In this document: positions 1-11,469 of the stretch, in pieces
Numbering within the stretch: the first letter of the stretch is position 1
Layout: every line of letters begins with the position of its first letter
Assembly: GCA_905221605.1 (NCBI GenBank)
Contig: CAJNDS010002549.1
Coordinates: 248,001 to 312,000 of the forward strand
Length of the DNA stretch: 64,000 nt
DNA from: Symbiodinium natans
Lineage: Eukaryota > Sar > Dinophyceae > Suessiales > Symbiodiniaceae
Direction of reading: 5' to 3'
Notes under the pieces: generated by a model
Databases searched by the model: none
Seen by the model: only the letters and a program-made list of their open reading frames with translations
What the model was told of the DNA's origin: nothing
Position numbers and translations under genes: made by a program

Positions 1-782
1 CTATGGCTGCAATGGCTGGTCAGGCAACCTGTGGAGATTCTCCATGATGACCTTGATCTGTGTCGGATTCACGGCTCGCGCCCCACACGGGCCTCATTCC
101 CTCTACCTATTTCCAAGAAGATCCCCCCCACCCCCCTATATTCGAATCCGAATTCGGGACAACGCTTTCTTGTATGCGTGGGTTGCGGGTTTGGGATACC
201 GTCGTTTTCCCTCGGCCCCAAGGTTTGCATTGCCGGGCTTGTGTTCACGGACAACTATGTAGACGAGATGGAGGCAGTGGAGCTGACCGTGTTTTGACGT
301 ATGTTGCAACGTTGCGCAAACTGTCATCCGAGAGGCGAGCTGCCTCTGGACGGCAGGCTGGACGAACTGAAAGGAGAGGCCCTTACCCTGCGGGAGCGTT
401 GAAGGGAGGCAATGCAAGCCCAAGCGGCCCAAGCAGCTTAAGGAATGCGCGGAATCGACAGTCTGCCTGAGGCAGCTGTTGCTTCGAAGCGTTCTTCACG
501 GGCACGTGGAGGCTCGCAGCTCTTCGTTCTGGCTAGCATTGTAGTCGGCTGCCCGCTGCTTTTTGGTGCATATTGGTGCCATGCAGTTCCACAGTCACCT
601 ACCATGCTGACGTCACTCTCCTGTGTGGTCCAGGCGACCGCCTGTGCTTGAAAGTGCGGAGCTTCTGGGTCAGCTGCCGAAAGCTTCCGACTTTGCTCGT
701 TTGCAAAATGATGGGTCGTTTGACTGTTGGTGTAGCAGCTTTGGATATGTTTCAACAGAACATGCAAATCCTTTAAACCATA

Positions 783-783
<1 letters not shown>
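1..783. other. Host DNA, no gene recognised
   Basis: Moderately GC-rich single-copy-looking sequence. Short open frames exist on both strands, but none has a recognisable domain or consistent codon character. It may be intron or intergenic DNA. Confidence 0.5.
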
Positions 784-843
<60 letters not shown>

Positions 844-847
844 AAAA
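784..847. repeat. Poly-C run followed by poly-A run
   Basis: About 50 consecutive C residues are followed by about 14 A residues. Long homopolymer C/G runs recur across the host part of the window (1.48, 1.61, 8.72, 47.96 and 61.1 kb). Exact lengths in such runs are unreliable in any assembly. Confidence 0.9.
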
Positions 848-1249
848 CAAAAGAAACTACAAACCCCAAGCCCCCGTCAGTCAACAGTTTCTCAGGAAAG
901 CTAACGGTAAGTAGCAGTTCCCACCACAGTTGAACTGAAGCACGTGTTCAGACTATTCAGACTTTGTACGACTGATTGCCACGTACTGCCACATTGTACC
1001 CAAGCCAATGACCCAATCAGCATGTGCCGCCGGGTTTGGCTGGAGTTCGCCTTGACACTCTTACTTGAAGCAACAAGTCTTGAAACACGCATCCAACGGG
1101 CACGGTGTGATTCAGAGCTTTGCTATACGGCTCAGTAACTGAGTTCGACCCACCAACCCCACGACCCACTCACTCGGCTTATGCCATGGGGGTTTGCAGA
1201 AGCTCACTTTAAACACTCCCTGCAGAGCAAGCAATCTTTCAGACACGGG

Positions 1250-1481
1250 TCCCAAGGGAAAGGGGGGTGATTTGTTTTTTTTTGCGTTATCTGTGTCTTT
1301 TTTTCGCGTTATCTGTGTCTTTTCTGTGTCTGTTTCATTCGGACGTCTCGAGGAACAGCTTGCTTCATTGTGTTTTTTCGGGTCATCTGTGTCTTTTTGT
1401 TATCCCTAACTTGGCCCTAAACCCTAAACCTTAAACCCGTTATACGTACATGGGTGGGGGAGGGGGGGCGGGGGGGCTGCG

Positions 1482-1521
<40 letters not shown>

Positions 1522-1905
1522 ACCCTAAACCCAACCCTCAACCCTAAAGCAAGCCCTAGACCCTGAACTCCCTAAACCCTCAACCTTGAGCCCATGGTGC
1601 CGACGCTGGTTTGGGGGGGGGGGGGGGGGGGGCTGCGCCCCCCCAACCCCCCCGCCCCTCACGCCCTAAACCCTAAACCCCCAACCCTAAAGCCCTAGAC
1701 CCTAAACGGAAAGGGGTGATGTTTTTTCTTTTGGCGTTGTCTGTGTCTTTTTTCTTGACGCAGATAACCCTCTGTGGAAGCCAAAAGTGTGACGCGCTGC
1801 AGGAAACCCAGACGAAAAAGACACAGATAACCCCAAAAAAAAGCAGATAACCAAAAAAAGACGCAGATAACCCCCAAAAAAGATGCGGACCTCTTCTCCG
1901 TCCCA
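1250..1905. repeat. Telomere-like CCCTAAA tracts inside inverted and direct repeats
   Basis: CCCTAAACCC-type units, like the complement of TTTAGGG telomeres, occur at about 1405-1436 and 1518-1705, interrupted by G-run/CTGCG/C-run blocks at about 1446-1520 and 1611-1645. A GTTATCTGTGTCTTT motif at about 1287-1325 returns as its reverse complement (AAAGACACAGATAAC) at about 1826-1880. A similar AAGGGGTGAT...TCTGTGTCTTTTTT block appears as a direct repeat at about 1258 and 1710. No protein is supported. Either an interstitial telomere-like array or a degenerate fold-back element fits. Confidence 0.7.
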
Positions 1906-2204
1906 AGGGCCATGATCCTCGAACTGTGCTTGGCTTTGCTGGACCCGAGCATCTGAAATCCAGACGTCTTGAGCAGCCTTGCAGGAGCGATTCTCATAAC
2001 AGGTTCGGCAGCTCTGCGATGCGCCGATGCCTGCTTCAGATTTGTGTACGACGCTGACAAGGTACTTGGTGAAGGACGCCAAGAAAACGTGTCGTTGGTT
2101 CGCAACAGAACGACCAGGGCACGGTATGCGCTCAAAGAGGTTTGAATACGATGCTGCTATGAGCGAGAGATTCTGGAAAGCTGAGCCCGTATATCCTAAC
2201 ATCG

Positions 2205-2381
2205 TTAGAGTGTTTAGGGCTCGTGCTGCAGGAGGCCACGGTAGCGGACCGCAAAGCGGTCCAAGCCGCGCGGAAGCAAGCGGCGGCAGCAAAGAAGCAA
2301 ACTGAGGAGGACAAGAAGCGCTTGGAAAAGGCCGTGCAGTGGGAGAAGGCAGGCCGAGCTCCGTCAAAGCATCGGAACTGA
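2205..2381 (+). CDS. Possible host exon, Ala/Lys/Glu-rich helical segment
   Basis: An open frame ends at the TGA at 2379-2381. From about 2229 it encodes an Ala/Lys/Gln/Glu-rich stretch of roughly 50 residues with the look of a charged helix or coiled coil (repeated AARKQ/AAAKKQ/EEDKKRLEK pattern). No family is recognised, and low-complexity charged stretches can arise by chance. Further open frames follow to about 3100 in several phases without a domain I can name. Confidence 0.2.
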   Translation, partial: LECLGLVLQEATVADRKAVQAARKQAAAAKKQTEEDKKRLEKAVQWEKAGRAPSKHRN

Positions 2382-3364
2382 AGCCTCTCGCCGAGGGACC
2401 TTGCGACCGAAAGTGTATGCTCGTCAGGAGCACACGAGTCAATAAAAGGGCGGACCTCGTGAAGAAGACAGACGAGGGTGCGACAAATCACCGACAATGT
2501 TCGTGCGGTTTGCAATTGCTGTCCCTACCAAGTCGCGACTATCAGCTATCAGGCAGCGGCACGACTCGAAGAGATTCGCGAGAAGGACGACGCTGCGCCA
2601 GTCCAAGCACCGGTCCAACAAGAAGACAGAAAACCGCCAGGTGCTGAAGCAGGCCGCATCGAAGCAAACGCGCACGAACATGCACGCACATGCGTGGTGT
2701 ACAAGAGTCGCGCTCACAGGCAGAGCGGTGGAGGACATGACCGCAGAACTGCAGCGCCTGCGTGGAGGACCGGTATATACCCCCCGAGGCAATTGGCGAA
2801 CTGCGCCGAAATTGAATGCTGTCACGCGGGAGAAGTCTCCCTGCCTGCAGGCCGCTCGAGAAGCCGTTGCTGCCCGAGCACAGGCGATGCCAGGTTGTGC
2901 GGCGCACCCGCTACCACAGTGGTCTGGGCGGCAGCCGACGGCGACTCCGCCCGAACCTGCCGCAGCAGAGCCGGCCGCTGCGCACGGGGAGGTTGCTGCG
3001 TGTGGGGTCGCTGGAACGATTCGGAACGATCTTTCTTCTTTCTGGAATACGCCGAGGGGATCCGAGGGGCGAGTCATTTCAACATGGCATTGTAACAGTT
3101 AGCAAAGCCCAGCCGCAGAGGAGGTCGCAAGATCGCTGATGCTTGCCCTACGCCATAATCAGAAGCACGGCGTGTCCAGCTGGCAACTTCCCAGTCGTAC
3201 CAGCGGACTCTACCTGCCAGTGGCGGAGACCTTAAAACCTTACCGCCTACTTCGCGGAACAGCAAAAGATAAAGCTGGCGCATGTCTAGTTCTCGCTGCC
3301 CGTGCAACGCAGGTTCGCCCGCACCCAATTCCCAAGCTGATCGTTCTGGTGTAAGGTAAGGTGG

Positions 3365-4255
3365 GTCAGGGGACCGGCTGCAGGGGACTGCCTGCAGGAG
3401 ACTGCGTGTAGGGGACTGCCTGCAGAAGACTGCCCGCAGGACTGGCTGCAGGGAATCTGGTTGCAGGGGATTGACGGCGTGCAGGGACTGTCTGTAGGGC
3501 TGGCTGCAGCGAAACTGGCTGCAGGGGACTGGGTGCAGGGGACTGCTAGCAGGGGACTGGTTGCAGGGGACAGTGTGCAGGGGACTGCGTGCAGGGGACT
3601 GCTTGCAGAAGACTGCCCGCAGGATTGGCTGCAGCGAAACTGGCTGCTGGGGACTGCCTGCAGGGACTGTCTGCAGGGCTGGCTGCAGCGAAACTGGCTG
3701 CAGAGGACTGTGTGCAGGGGACTGCTAGCAGGGGACTGGCTGCAGGGAACTGCCTGCAGGGGACTGCGTGTAGGGAACTGCCTGCAGAAGACTGCCCGCA
3801 GGACTGGCTGCAGCGAATCTGGTTGCAGGGGACTGCCTGCAGGGACTGTCTGCAGCGAAACTGGCTGTAGGGGACTGTGTGCAGGGAACTGCTAGCAGGG
3901 GACTGGCTGCAGGGAACTGCCTGCAGGGGACTGCGTGCAGGGGACTGCCTGCAGAAGACTGCCCGCAGGACTGGCTGCAGCGAAACTGGCTGCAGGGGAC
4001 TGTTTGCAGGGTTTGTCTGCAGGGCTGGCTGCAGCGAAACTGGCTGCAGGGGACTGCGTGCAGAGAACTGCCTGCAGGGGTGGTTGCAGTGAAGCTGGCT
4101 GCAGGGGACTGCCTGCAGGGACTGTTTGCAGGGCTGGCTGCGCCGAAACTGGTTGCAGGGGACTGGCTGCAGGGGACTGCCTGCAGGGGAGTGCCTGCAG
4201 GGGACTGCCTGTAGAGGACTGCCTGCAGGGGACTGCCTGCACGGGACTGGCCGGC
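3365..4255. repeat. Minisatellite of about 15 bp (GGGACTGCCTGCAGG family)
   Basis: About 890 bp are built of imperfect 12-16 bp units around CTGCAGGGGACTG. Longer blocks recur that alternate GAAGACTGCCCGCAGGACTGG and CTGCAGCGAAACTGG variants, giving a second period of a few hundred bases. Almost every unit contains CTGCAG. The long open frames on both strands here come from the repeat and are not genes. Confidence 0.9.
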
Positions 4256-5229
4256 AGAGACTGTTGCCCATCTAGCTTGAACACGAGACTCCGCGACGTG
4301 AACAATTACACGAGAAATTCTGAGGCTGAACACACAAGAAAGATTCCGGCAGCTTCCCCAGTACACATCATGCAGCATATGCATGTGGAAGATCTTCCTT
4401 GATTGCAAGCAGTAGCCGAGAGGGAGGAGGAAGAGCGAGATCTCGTTCCTTTCTTTAATCACGCCGGCGCCCCCCTCCTGAACATCCTCCTTCCTGCGGG
4501 AACGATGACGCAGCAGCAGCTTCTGTTCCTTCTTCCTGCTCGTCCAGGGTGCTTGTTGCAGACAGATTCCTTTCATAAGCGTGAGAATTCCAGCTCAGAG
4601 TCGATGCCGTAGGGTTCAAAGAGAAGCAAGACAGACATCCGATAAACCGAAACTCGACTCCCTTTCGTACAGCGAGCCGCTTGGTTGCAATTCTCAGTCA
4701 TGCAACAACAGCTTAAATCAGGCAAGGAATCTTGACCAAGATAATATACGATTACCATCGGCATAAAAAAAAGTAGCAGCTTAGCCCTTAGGCAAGATAG
4801 AAAGGCCACTAGGCGTGCAAGCAAGCGAAGCTGCAAATCCAGTCGATGAAGATGAAGCCAGCACCTCATAGCCGTTCCGAATCCCCCAAGCTCGAATCCA
4901 TCCAGCTATCTTATAGGTTGCGATCGATCGAGTGTTGCCTCTTCTGCACGTGCCAGGTCTCCGTGGCCGTGACTTCGATAAGGCGCTCATGGCCATCTCC
5001 GAGGCTAGGCGCACGCTTGGTTGCTTCTCTCGGTCCCGCCCCTGTCGTGAGGAGCTCTATCGTCGTGATAATCTCGGAAGCAAGAATGAAAACCTCGAGA
5101 AGATGCTTGCGTCGCTGGGCACGGCGCCAGGCAGGGATAAAAAATAGCAATATTCATCTTCTTTAGCGGTCGACTTTGTTACTCCCTGAGGCCCCGAGGC
5201 AACCCGGCTTTCTGTACACGATCTTCGTC

Positions 5230-5860
5230 CCACGCCTCTATAGAGGACGGGTGTTTTTCAGGTCGAGTGCTACAGCTGGAGCTCGAGCTGGAGCTCGAGC
5301 TGGATCTGGAGTTCCTGATTAATGGAGGCAGCTGTCAAGATCCTCAGAGCTTAATGTGCATATAGAGGACGGGAAGGGCTTTGAGCCTGAGCCTGGCTTG
5401 TTTTTCAGGTCGAGCGCTAGAGCTGGAGCTGGTCCTGAAGGTCGAGCTTGATCTGGAGCTCCTGATCAATGGAGGCAGGTGTCAGGAACGTCAGACCTTA
5501 ATGTATATAGAGGACGGGGGAGAGCTTTGAGCCGGGCTAGCTGGAGCTGGTCCTGAAGGTCGAGCTGGATCTGGAGGATCAATGGAGGCAGGTGTCAGGA
5601 ACGTTAGACCTTAATGTATATAGAGGACGGGGGAGAGTTTTGAGCTCAGGCCGAGCTGGAGCTACTGGAGCTGATTTTGGAGCTCGAGCTGGATCTGGAG
5701 CTCCTGATCAATGAAGGTAGCTGTCAGGACCAATGCATATATAGAGGACGGGTGAGAGTTTTGAGCCCGGCTTGTTTTTCAGGTCGAGCTGGAGCTAGAG
5801 CTAGATCTGAAGCTCCCGAATCTCAGACCTTAATATAGGTCGAGCTGGAGCTCAAGCTGG
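5230..5860. repeat. Tandem repeat of about 110-140 bp with GAGCTG cores
   Basis: The marker TATAGAGGACGG occurs at about 5240, 5363, 5504, 5618 and 5741. Between copies lie GAGCTGGAGCTCGAGCTGGAT-type runs followed by CTCCTGATCAATGGAGGCAG and a GTCAGGA...CTTAATGTATA segment. Five imperfect units are visible, and the GAGCTG core is itself a 6-bp repeat. No coding function is supported. Confidence 0.85.
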
Positions 5861-7860
5861 CGGCGTTGCTTCGGAACATCGACAGCCAGGCACGCGACTG
5901 TGCATGATCCGTGGTGAGAAGCGGGGAACATGTTTGCCAGGGCCAATTCGCTCTAAGCCTGGGCACCTACCTCGGGACGCGTGTGAGCCTTAGCATCTTT
6001 CTGACCATCGTTGAAGCTGAGTGCGTGCCGTGCAGATCGAGGCACTTGCAGCGTAACCCGTAGCGAGCCACTCGCGAAGTTCTCTGATACTGCGGATGCC
6101 TAAAAAAACGGTGTTCGAAGCTTTTTGGTGTGTCGTGCATGAGACCTAGAGTCTTGGTCATTGAGTTGGCTTCACATGAATCGTTCTCCAAAATACATAA
6201 GCACTATGTCTGCCTTGCGCAAGATTTCGGCTTAAAGCTCTTATACCTTGTCTTTGTGATGGCTTCTTTGTCGGCGCATCGTTGCTGGCGCTGGGACGCT
6301 ACAAAACCTGGCAAATGGGAGGCTAGACTTCAGACTGGGGTGGTAACAGCGTCGGTCATCACTCTGTTTGCCGCATCAGGTCGGCACACAGCCGTGGGAT
6401 CTGAACCATCCCGATCTCTTTGAGGAATTTCTGATCGAGTTACCGGAACCCCGTGCTTGGTCCTCAGACAAATGTTGCTGCGTACTTTGAACTCCATGTA
6501 GTCTGAGACAGGTGCATCGCTGGGTTCGCGGCGATTATGAAGAACATCAACTCGAGTACGACAAGGTGGATGCAGGCATGTTTCAAGTTTGAATCATCAG
6601 TTAGTGAGTCTTGGGCGATTTGTCGTCAGACCCTCCTGTATATTTTCACGGATGTCCACTACAATGCCTTCCGAGCATATTGCAGTATGGTCTTCTGCCA
6701 TCGAACGTCTGGCACTAAAAATGAGCCTCGCGATCTTTAATGATGTGAGTTTTGTTTTAATCTGAGGATGAGCAGCATGAGTTTTGGCACCCTGGCATCT
6801 ACGTGACTCCGCTGCTTGAAACGGCCATGTACTATGCCACTCCGACCAGGTTCTTGAAATTGATTTTTCTTGAAATTACATAACGTCACTGCATCAGTTT
6901 TGCGATGCGCGAGGCTCGCCCCGCGACCATCTCATGGCATCCTCCATACTGTCAAGCGGTGGTGGTTCTTCAGCCGTCCCGCAGAGACTTGCATTCAGGG
7001 TTAGATTCGTAATCTGATATCATGAAGTTCTGACTGCTGGCAGGTGCTGCTGTGGTCCAACCGGTCAAGACCCGCAACAAAGGCGGAGAACAAGTGGTGT
7101 TCCAGTGCACCCAAGATCTTTGCATCCGAGGCGCGGATGACGCATGTTTGCACATCGATTCAGTGTGATGTGAAAGGAGAGAATGCAATTATGGGTCTCC
7201 GAGTTGTGCTGCTGGTGTGCTTCTTTAGGTTCTGGTGTTTCATCGTGTGCCGTTTGGTTGGGCAGGGCGCGACATGAAGGACACACTGCTTTCCGCGATG
7301 GATGACCCGCCCCCCGTTTTGCCCTCCGGCTAGTTCTTTGCACGCGTAACGAATCGAATGTGACCTCTTTGCTGTCATTGCTGTCATCCTGCTGGGAGCA
7401 TTTGCTTGTTGTCACCCTGCTGGGTGTATTGATCGCGAGGCGGTACAGCATCAGCCAAATCGCGGAGGCCTGCTGTACAATGCTCGCGATGGGCCGGACG
7501 GGCGATTGCTCTACCGCCCGTTTCAATTTCGCTGCCTGGTCCGCGAGACGCTTTTTGACGAAGTGGTCCTCGAAAAGGGCATGTTGACAGCCATGGGCGA
7601 CGCGGACAAGCGGAGGTTGCTGGAAGTTCAGCAGCGCAGGTTGTATAGACTTGAGATCTTATATTATATTGATACTTAGGATAAAGTGATCGGCGAAACA
7701 TGTGACGTCAACTTACATGGCAACTAACAAGCGCCAGGCTTCGGCTCAGAGAGTCCTGCATCAAGATTTCCTGGTCCGAAAAAACAATTAAAGACCCCTC
7801 TGCCGACAGCAAGCGCTATACGGCGGTTGGGGGGGGGTTTTTGGCAGAGAGGGTCCTGAG
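5861..7860. other. Host DNA, no gene recognised
   Basis: About 2 kb of unique-looking sequence with only short open frames. No domain, RNA gene or clear repeat was seen. Confidence 0.45.
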
Positions 7861-7861
7861 A

Positions 7862-8192
7862 CGGGGCGTGATGCTGGTGGTGATGATGATGATGATGATG
7901 ATGATGAAGTGGGAGGGGTCCGCGAGACTGGGTGAGGCGCCGGTGGGGACAGGGTGCGGCGCCGGTGGGGTGGGGGGGTTCCTTGCAGCGAGACGGGGTT
8001 CCTAGACATCCGCCGCGAGACGGGGTGCGGCGCCGGTAGGGCTTCGGTGGGGCGCGGATCCAGCAGGGAGGGGGCCTGTGAGACGGGGAGAGAAGAGATA
8101 GAATGCAGAGAGAAGAAAGAGAAGAGAGAGACTAGAGAGACCAGGGAGAAAGAAGAAACCCAGAGAGAGACGAGAGAGCAGGGACGAGAGCG

Positions 8193-8267
<75 letters not shown>

Positions 8268-8500
8268 ACCCCCGCATCTACCCTGGTTCCATAGTTGCCT
8301 TAGCTTGTTTGCCCGCAACCCGAGTCCTCGCAAGGGAGCATATCTCACCCGACTGAATCGCTGGAGCACGCCCGTCAGGGCGACCCCTCCGAGGGTTAAG
8401 TGCAGTGGAAGGAAGGAAGGAAGGAAGGAAGGAAGGAAGGAAGGAAGAGAGAGAGAGAGAGAGAGAGACGCGCCAGGGGTCTCCTGGCCCCTTAGGCCCT

Positions 8501-8576
<76 letters not shown>

Positions 8577-8626
8577 CAGTAGTAGTAGTAGTAGTTGTAG
8601 TAGTTGTAGTAGTAGTAGTAGTAGAG

Positions 8627-8678
<52 letters not shown>

Positions 8679-8730
8679 AGAGATAATAACAACGGATTCG
8701 GGCGCGCTTCGCGCGCGGGGGGGGGGGGGG
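7862..8730. repeat. Microsatellite cluster (TGA, GA, GGAA, AGT, GA)
   Basis: In order: (GAT)n at about 7880-7905, (GA)n at about 8196-8266, (GGAA)n at about 8407-8447 followed by GA, (AGT)n at about 8500-8625, (GA)n at about 8630-8672, then a GCGCGCTTCGCGCGC palindrome with a G run at about 8702-8730. Ser-rich, Arg/Glu-rich and Val-rich open frames across this block are translations of the microsatellites and are not genes. Confidence 0.95.
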
Positions 8731-11460
8731 CCTTCTCGGGGGTTCCCTTCATGCCCAGCAGAAGAAGAAGAGATAGAAAAGAGCAAAAAGAGATGAGAAT
8801 ACAGAGAAATCATAAACAATTAAATAAATAAAGTTGCAAGTTGAGGTGTGCGTGCACTCGCACCCTCGGCATGAGCATCCGCGGCTTAGACCCTCAGTCC
8901 ATCTCAGTCCCTGAACCCTTCCCAACTGCCGACACCCATAATCACAAAACACTCCACGCTCTGCCCCGAACCCTTGACCCCAGTATCCTCTCCCCCAAAA
9001 CTATTATTCAAACCGGGACTCTGGCACGGCGCTGCATTGTCAAAATGTTTCCTAATAAAACAATGACCGAAGACCCCCTCCGCCCCTTTCAAAAAAATCC
9101 CAGCCTGCAGATGGCCACCTCCCTTTTCCCAGGACAGCCTGTAGGTATGAGGCCGAGACTCCTTGACCCAGATGCCAAGGTTTGTAAAGGTTTCGATTTG
9201 GGGGTGGGTGGGGGTTGGCCCGTGCCGCCAGGCCTAAAAACATTGCATTGGCTCCGCAGGAACGTGCAAATCCTGGGCAGGCGGTTGCGGGCACAAATAT
9301 TGCTTGGCTCCTGGGCAGGAGCACACGAATTCAGTGCCACTGCGTGCCTTCTTTTTCTGCTTTCGACTTGGTCGCGAGACATGCGGCACGGGCGCTCGGG
9401 CGGGTGGTACAGCAGGGAGGGTGACTGTGAGCCACTTTGCAATGCGGGCAAAAACCAATCCCGTGAGCAGCTTTGCATCTCAGCTGCTGTCTACTCAAGG
9501 CGCTTGCCATCTTCTGCATCAACTGACATAGTGCATCTTGGAGACATGGATCAAATCAGTTCCAGTTCCCTAGCAGTCAGAAACGGAAACCAACAGACGA
9601 GCACGAACACACGGAGACCCTGACACAGACAGGGACACAGACAGAGACACAAATACTCAGACGGCAGGACACAAATAAGATGACAGCAACACTCCCAGCA
9701 TGCAGCATGCCTCGGGCCATTGAAGGCAGGTGCTAGCCTGTTGCAGCCTCCCTGTGCCAGAGATAGGCTTCCTTGGCAAAGCCAGGCTGAGCCATGCTGG
9801 ATGGTGGAGATGTGGCGATTTGGAATATGGGCGGCTGCAGTTCTAGCCGCCAGCCTGGATGATACTGAGGCTCACTCACTTCATGGTACTTCATAGGTAC
9901 TGGCAGCCAGCGGCTGTGCAATAGCCGTCATGCCCATGGTCTTGCAGGTGACGACGTGCGTGCTAAACCTGCCACAGTGTCCAGGACTAAGGCTTATGCC
10001 ACCCACGCACCCGAGACATGCCTCAGACCCCACAGCGTCTGCATAGACGAGTAGACCATTGTTGGGGAAGGCATTCAGCTTTTGTCCGAGGACGAGGCGC
10101 CGGCCATGGGACCATGTGTCATTGCTGACCCATTCTCATCCGAGAGGGCTGAGCTTCGCTGCAGACATCCCCTTCTTGCAGAACCTCTAGACCCTTGCTC
10201 GGGCAGGCAAGCCAGGAACAACTTGCGGGACATCTGTTGCAGAACTGGCTGCAGCGGGTCTCCGCTGATGCCCTGGGCTCAGGAACTGCGTGCACTTGCA
10301 AGCAAGCGTGCAATGCCAGGTTGTCAGCCAGCTCGCACATCACCATTTCGCGACACTCATCCATAGCTCTTGTATGTTTGTCCGCTGCGGTTACAACAGT
10401 CGAGTTGTAGCCCAGGAGGTTTCAAGCCCAGCATGTGTGCCGATTGCCCATTTCTCTCGGCGATGGAACATGTGCCCAGGATGCGGACACAGAGCAGCCC
10501 AATTCGTCCGTGCCTCAAGCCTGCACCTTGATTATTTTATCCCACCTGCTTGTGCTTACTGTCACCTGGGTGGCAAAAGTCGCAGCGTCAAGGAGTTTCG
10601 ACAACTGAAACTGAGGGTGTAGTTATGCTTGTCGATCTACGCAAGCAGCACATGGCAAGGACAACAGTCGCAGCGTCCATGACCAACTCGACAAGTAGAG
10701 ATGTTTTTGGGGATTCTCGGCGCATTTCTCGGCGCAACTCCACACTCTCTCTCCGCTCTGAGGCTTCGCTCTGAGGCGCTGCGGACACTCCTGGACCTAG
10801 CCACCGCGACGGACCAGCACCCACGGATGGCGTGGGGCCCCATGGGGCCTTGTAAATATCACTGTAAGCACTTGTAGTTTTTGGGGGAAACAAAGGCTCA
10901 GGCTTTGGGCTTTGGACCCCAATTCTACCCTAACTCCTTGCGGCTGACAGTCGCAATCCGCCAAGTTTCGTCCAACGAAGTGTCTATCGCGCACTTGGCG
11001 AAACAGGTTCTGTGATACTGTATGACAAGCAAGTTTCCAGCAGTTCTGCTGTCCCTCGGCTAAGGCTCTTGGCTTGGGTCAGGTGTTGCATTCCTTCTTC
11101 TGGTGGGGCGACCAGTTGGGAGCCCAGCTGGCCATGCCTGTCGACCCCAAACATCCCACACGTTCCGTGAGATTCGCCGAGGTGTTCCCGAACATTCGTA
11201 CAAGCATCATCTGCGACACACATCATCCGGTGCACAATTTCCACTTTCGTGCTTGGTGAATAAACACAGGTGCCACTGTGAGCTCGCAATATGGTAGCAA
11301 AGCCAAAGCAGTTCCGTTCCCTCCAGCCCCAGCCAATGTGGGAGTACAAGCGCCGAGCACTTCGAGGACGAAGCGCAAACAAGAGAAGATCGCAGGGCTG
11401 CAAACACGTCGAGAGACCTACAAGCGTTCTCCGTTATCGACACCGAGGCCGGCAGCGCAA
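8731..11460. other. Host DNA, no confident gene
   Basis: Only weak coding hints. At about 10465-10600 one frame has two CxxC pairs (CPGCG and CAYC) that could belong to a zinc-binding exon, and at about 11060-11240 a frame has mixed composition. Neither is enough to call a gene. A short GACACAGACAGG repeat lies at about 9618-9650. Confidence 0.4.
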
Positions 11461-11469
11461 ATAGGACTA

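Noticed and set aside
438-884. Minus-strand frame with a poly-Gly run
   Set aside because: The Gly run is the poly-C tract; the flanking sequence has no protein character.
2478-3102. Overlapping plus-strand frames of about 200 codons each
   Set aside because: Two phases and the opposite strand are all open, as in GC-rich chance frames; no domain seen.
3546-4576. Gln/Ser/Pro-rich minus-strand frames over the 3.4-4.3 kb array
   Set aside because: Products of the CTGCAG minisatellite; repeated in several frames.
7788-8819. Open frames of 280-343 codons on both strands (Ser/Leu, Arg/Glu and Val rich)
   Set aside because: Direct translations of GA, GGAA and AGT microsatellites; no domain and mirrored on both strands.
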